NCBI GenBank assembly: GCA_016292045.1
Contig: JAEEZX010000031.1
Coordinates: 1 to 64,000 of the forward strand
Length of the DNA: 64,000 nucleotides
Reading direction: 5' to 3'
DNA from: Bacteroidaceae bacterium
Lineage (GTDB): Bacteria > Bacteroidota > Bacteroidia > Bacteroidales > Bacteroidaceae
Part shown: piece by piece, positions 62,149 to 64,000 of the stretch
Layout of the letters: every line of letters begins with the position of its first letter
Numbering within the stretch: the first letter of the stretch is position 1
Made by a program: the position numbers and the translations under genes
Notes under the pieces: model-generated
The model's input: the letters and a program-made list of their open reading frames with translations, nothing else
Databases searched by the model: none
Told to the model about the DNA's origin: nothing

Positions 62149-64000
62149 ATGGAAGAAGGTAAGACGTTCAAAAATTTTGCTTTTATTAGTTATAGTCATG
62201 CAGACAAAAAGGCTGCAGAAGAGTTGCAGAAGGTGTTGGATGACTTTCATCTTTCTGACGCTTTAAAAGAGAAGTATCCTGACCGTCCGGAGGTGCTTCG
62301 AGAGATATTTCGTGATGATACGGGATTGCCTGCGGGTAGCAATCTCACGAAAGAGATACAAAAGCAACTGGAACAGTCAAATTACCTCATTGTCATTTGT
62401 TCACCCAATGCTGCCAAGTCAGAATGGGTCAATAAGGAAATCGATTATTTTAAAACACACAGAGAGCCGACACACATTATCCCTTTTATTATTGACGGTG
62501 TTGCTAATGCCAAGAGTGCCGATGAACAAGAATGCTTTCCGGATGCGCTAAAGTCTTTAGAGGCAAGGGGGGCTAATATATCTACTTTTAGTTTTGAACG
62601 TGCAGTTATTGAAGTTATCGCAGGAGCCTTAGAGATAGACGTAGACGATTTGTGGCAAAGACATGTTAGGGCAGAAGAAGCAAAGAAACGACAATTACAA
62701 GAACAGCGAGATAACCTTTTGCGAGTGCAAAGTCTATTCTTGGCAGAGAAAGCAAATGCACTGGTTGAAGAAGGAGATTCGTATACAGCTAGACTTTTGG
62801 CATTGGAAGCTTTGCCAAAAGATTTAGAGAATCCCGACAGACCATACGTTATTGAGAGTGAAGTTGCATTAAGGAAGGCATTGCAAAGTAATTCTGCAAT
62901 TTTTAACGGGCACAAAGATAAGGTTATCTCTATAGCATTAAGTACGGATGGTCATACCGTTGCCTCAGCTTCTTTTGACGGCTCTATACGTCTTTGGGAT
63001 ATCCGAACAGGACATACTATACAAGAATTGCCTATAAAAGAATCGTCACTGTCCGATATTTCTTTTTCTAGTGATAGTCAACACATTGCATATGCTTATA
63101 CAAACAATGAGGATTTTTCTATCTATATATGGAATCTAATAAAGAATTGTCATCAATGTGTATTGAAGGGACATCAAGGGGTAATCAGGTCAATATCGTT
63201 TAGTCATGACGGTCTTTCTTTAATTACGGCCTCTGATGATGGAACCGTTCGGGTATGGGATGTGTCTAAGGGAAAGTGTAGGAAGATTTTACACGATGAT
63301 GGTAAATTTGTGATTTCCGCAGTATTAAGTCCAAATGAAGGCTATATGGCATCCGCTTCGGCTGATAATACAATTCGTATATGGGATGCCGCAAAAGGCG
63401 TACTTATTAAGAAACTAGAAGGTCATACGGATGTCGTTACAAATGTTGCTTTCAGCGGTGATGGCAGTATGTTAGCTTCGACGTCAGAAGACTGTACTAT
63501 TCGAATTTGGGACACCGTCACTTGGCAATGTGTAAGATGTCTTAAAGGACACCAAAGGTTTGTATTATCAGCAGCATTTAGTCCAAATAATCTATTTCTT
63601 GTTTCCGGTTCATTAGATAATACCATCCGTATCTGGGAATTGGAAGAAGGACGATGCCTGGGAGTGCTGAATGGCCATACCAATCGCGTTAATAAGGTTT
63701 TGTTCCACCAAGAAGGTCATCTCGTTATTTCTGCCTCAGATGACTCAACTGTTCGTATATGGGAACTTTGGGGTGATGAACCAATATCTGTGTCACTACA
63801 TGACGTCTCTTATTTTAGAAGTTCTTCTATAAGCACAAAGGGAACTTTAATTGCTGGAGTAGATGGGTATAGTGAAATATGCGTGAAAGAAAAAGAATCC
63901 GGTTCCATTCTACATAAAGGTATCGGTCATAAAGACGATGTTTGCGATATTTGCTTTAGTCCTGATGACAAATATATTGCTTCAGCATCATATGATAAAA
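62149..64000 (+). CDS. TIR-WD40 repeat protein, cut by the window end
   Basis: At least 617 residues are encoded without a stop. The TIR domain (about 1-165) has NFAFISYSHADKKAA, VICSPNAAKSEW and candidate catalytic Glu97 in SEWVNKEI. The array linker (FLAEKANALVEEGDSYTARL) follows. At least seven WD40 blades are visible (IRLWDIR, VRVWDVS, IRIWDAA, IRIWDTV, IRIWELE, VRIWELW). Its first 50 bases are almost identical to the truncated TIR start at 56239. The gene continues beyond the window. Confidence 0.88.
   Translation, partial: MEEGKTFKNFAFISYSHADKKAAEELQKVLDDFHLSDALKEKYPDRPEVLREIFRDDTGLPAGSNLTKEIQKQLEQSNYLIVICSPNAAKSEWVNKEIDYFKTHREPTHIIPFIIDGVANAKSADEQECFPDALKSLEARGANISTFSFERAVIEVIAGALEIDVDDLWQRHVRAEEAKKRQLQEQRDNLLRVQSLFLAEKANALVEEGDSYTARLLALEALPKDLENPDRPYVIESEVALRKALQSNSAIFNGHKDKVISIALSTDGHTVASASFDGSIRLWDIRTGHTIQELPIKESSLSDISFSSDSQHIAYAYTNNEDFSIYIWNLIKNCHQCVLKGHQGVIRSISFSHDGLSLITASDDGTVRVWDVSKGKCRKILHDDGKFVISAVLSPNEGYMASASADNTIRIWDAAKGVLIKKLEGHTDVVTNVAFSGDGSMLASTSEDCTIRIWDTVTWQCVRCLKGHQRFVLSAAFSPNNLFLVSGSLDNTIRIWELEEGRCLGVLNGHTNRVNKVLFHQEGHLVISASDDSTVRIWELWGDEPISVSLHDVSYFRSSSISTKGTLIAGVDGYSEICVKEKESGSILHKGIGHKDDVCDICFSPDDKYIASASYDK

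Overview
The window looks like a Bacteroidales chromosome, probably a Prevotella-like member of the order. The evidence is the rpmF-fabH-era-der gene order, the many copies of the Bacteroidetes promoter element TAnnTTTG (some with TTTG about 18-20 bp upstream), lipoprotein lipoboxes, GH127 and clostripain-family enzymes, and a HU-like/VirE-N/DUF3987 accessory module typical of the order. The window opens on the 5S gene at the end of an rRNA operon.

Positions 1-23.5 kb are core genome with ordinary base composition. On the minus strand lie a clostripain-like lipoprotein, a C1 peptidase, recJ and recQ, probably one operon. On the plus strand lie an orphan sensor kinase; DUF177-rpmF-fabH-era; and the chain der, lipoprotein, CPBP/5-formyl-THF cyclo-ligase fusion, topB and GH127, in which all the junctions overlap. 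An ABC exporter (minus), nadK, a DJ-1/PfpI protein and recG follow. Tandem 7-bp repeats sit around nadK, the PfpI gene and the start of recG, and recG has no normal start codon.

Positions 23.5-47.1 kb are accessory. A Sel1-like protein diverges from an operon of a three-module AAA+ protein, a zinc-ribbon protein and a patatin phospholipase, next to a decayed xanthine phosphoribosyltransferase. Then comes a compact four-gene minus-strand operon (41.0 to 29.3 kb): a membrane vWA protein, a 1178-residue tubulin/FtsZ-like GTPase, a coiled-coil membrane protein, and a 1249-residue membrane protein ending in a zinc finger plus a DA1-like metallopeptidase. It reads as a membrane-associated cytoskeletal or remodelling machine and is one of the two most interesting systems here. 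Next is a module with an M15 peptidase, a holin-like protein and a HU-like protein on one strand, and small proteins plus a VirE-N/DUF3987 protein on the other. A long inverted repeat with 8-bp direct repeats and an AT-rich palindrome lies between the two halves.

Positions 48.3-64 kb are visibly AT-rich and hold one plus-strand gene train of at least eight genes that continues past the window: TIR-WD40, TIR-Sel1, vWA-TIR, TIR-WD40, SIR2-like-TIR, STAND NTPase-TM-WD40, TIR and TIR-WD40. Gene junctions and C-terminal tails are homologous, and broken gene pieces lie between members, so the array appears to have grown and been reshuffled by recombination. By analogy with known TIR, SIR2 and STAND immune proteins it may be a composite anti-phage or stress-signalling locus; that role is inference.
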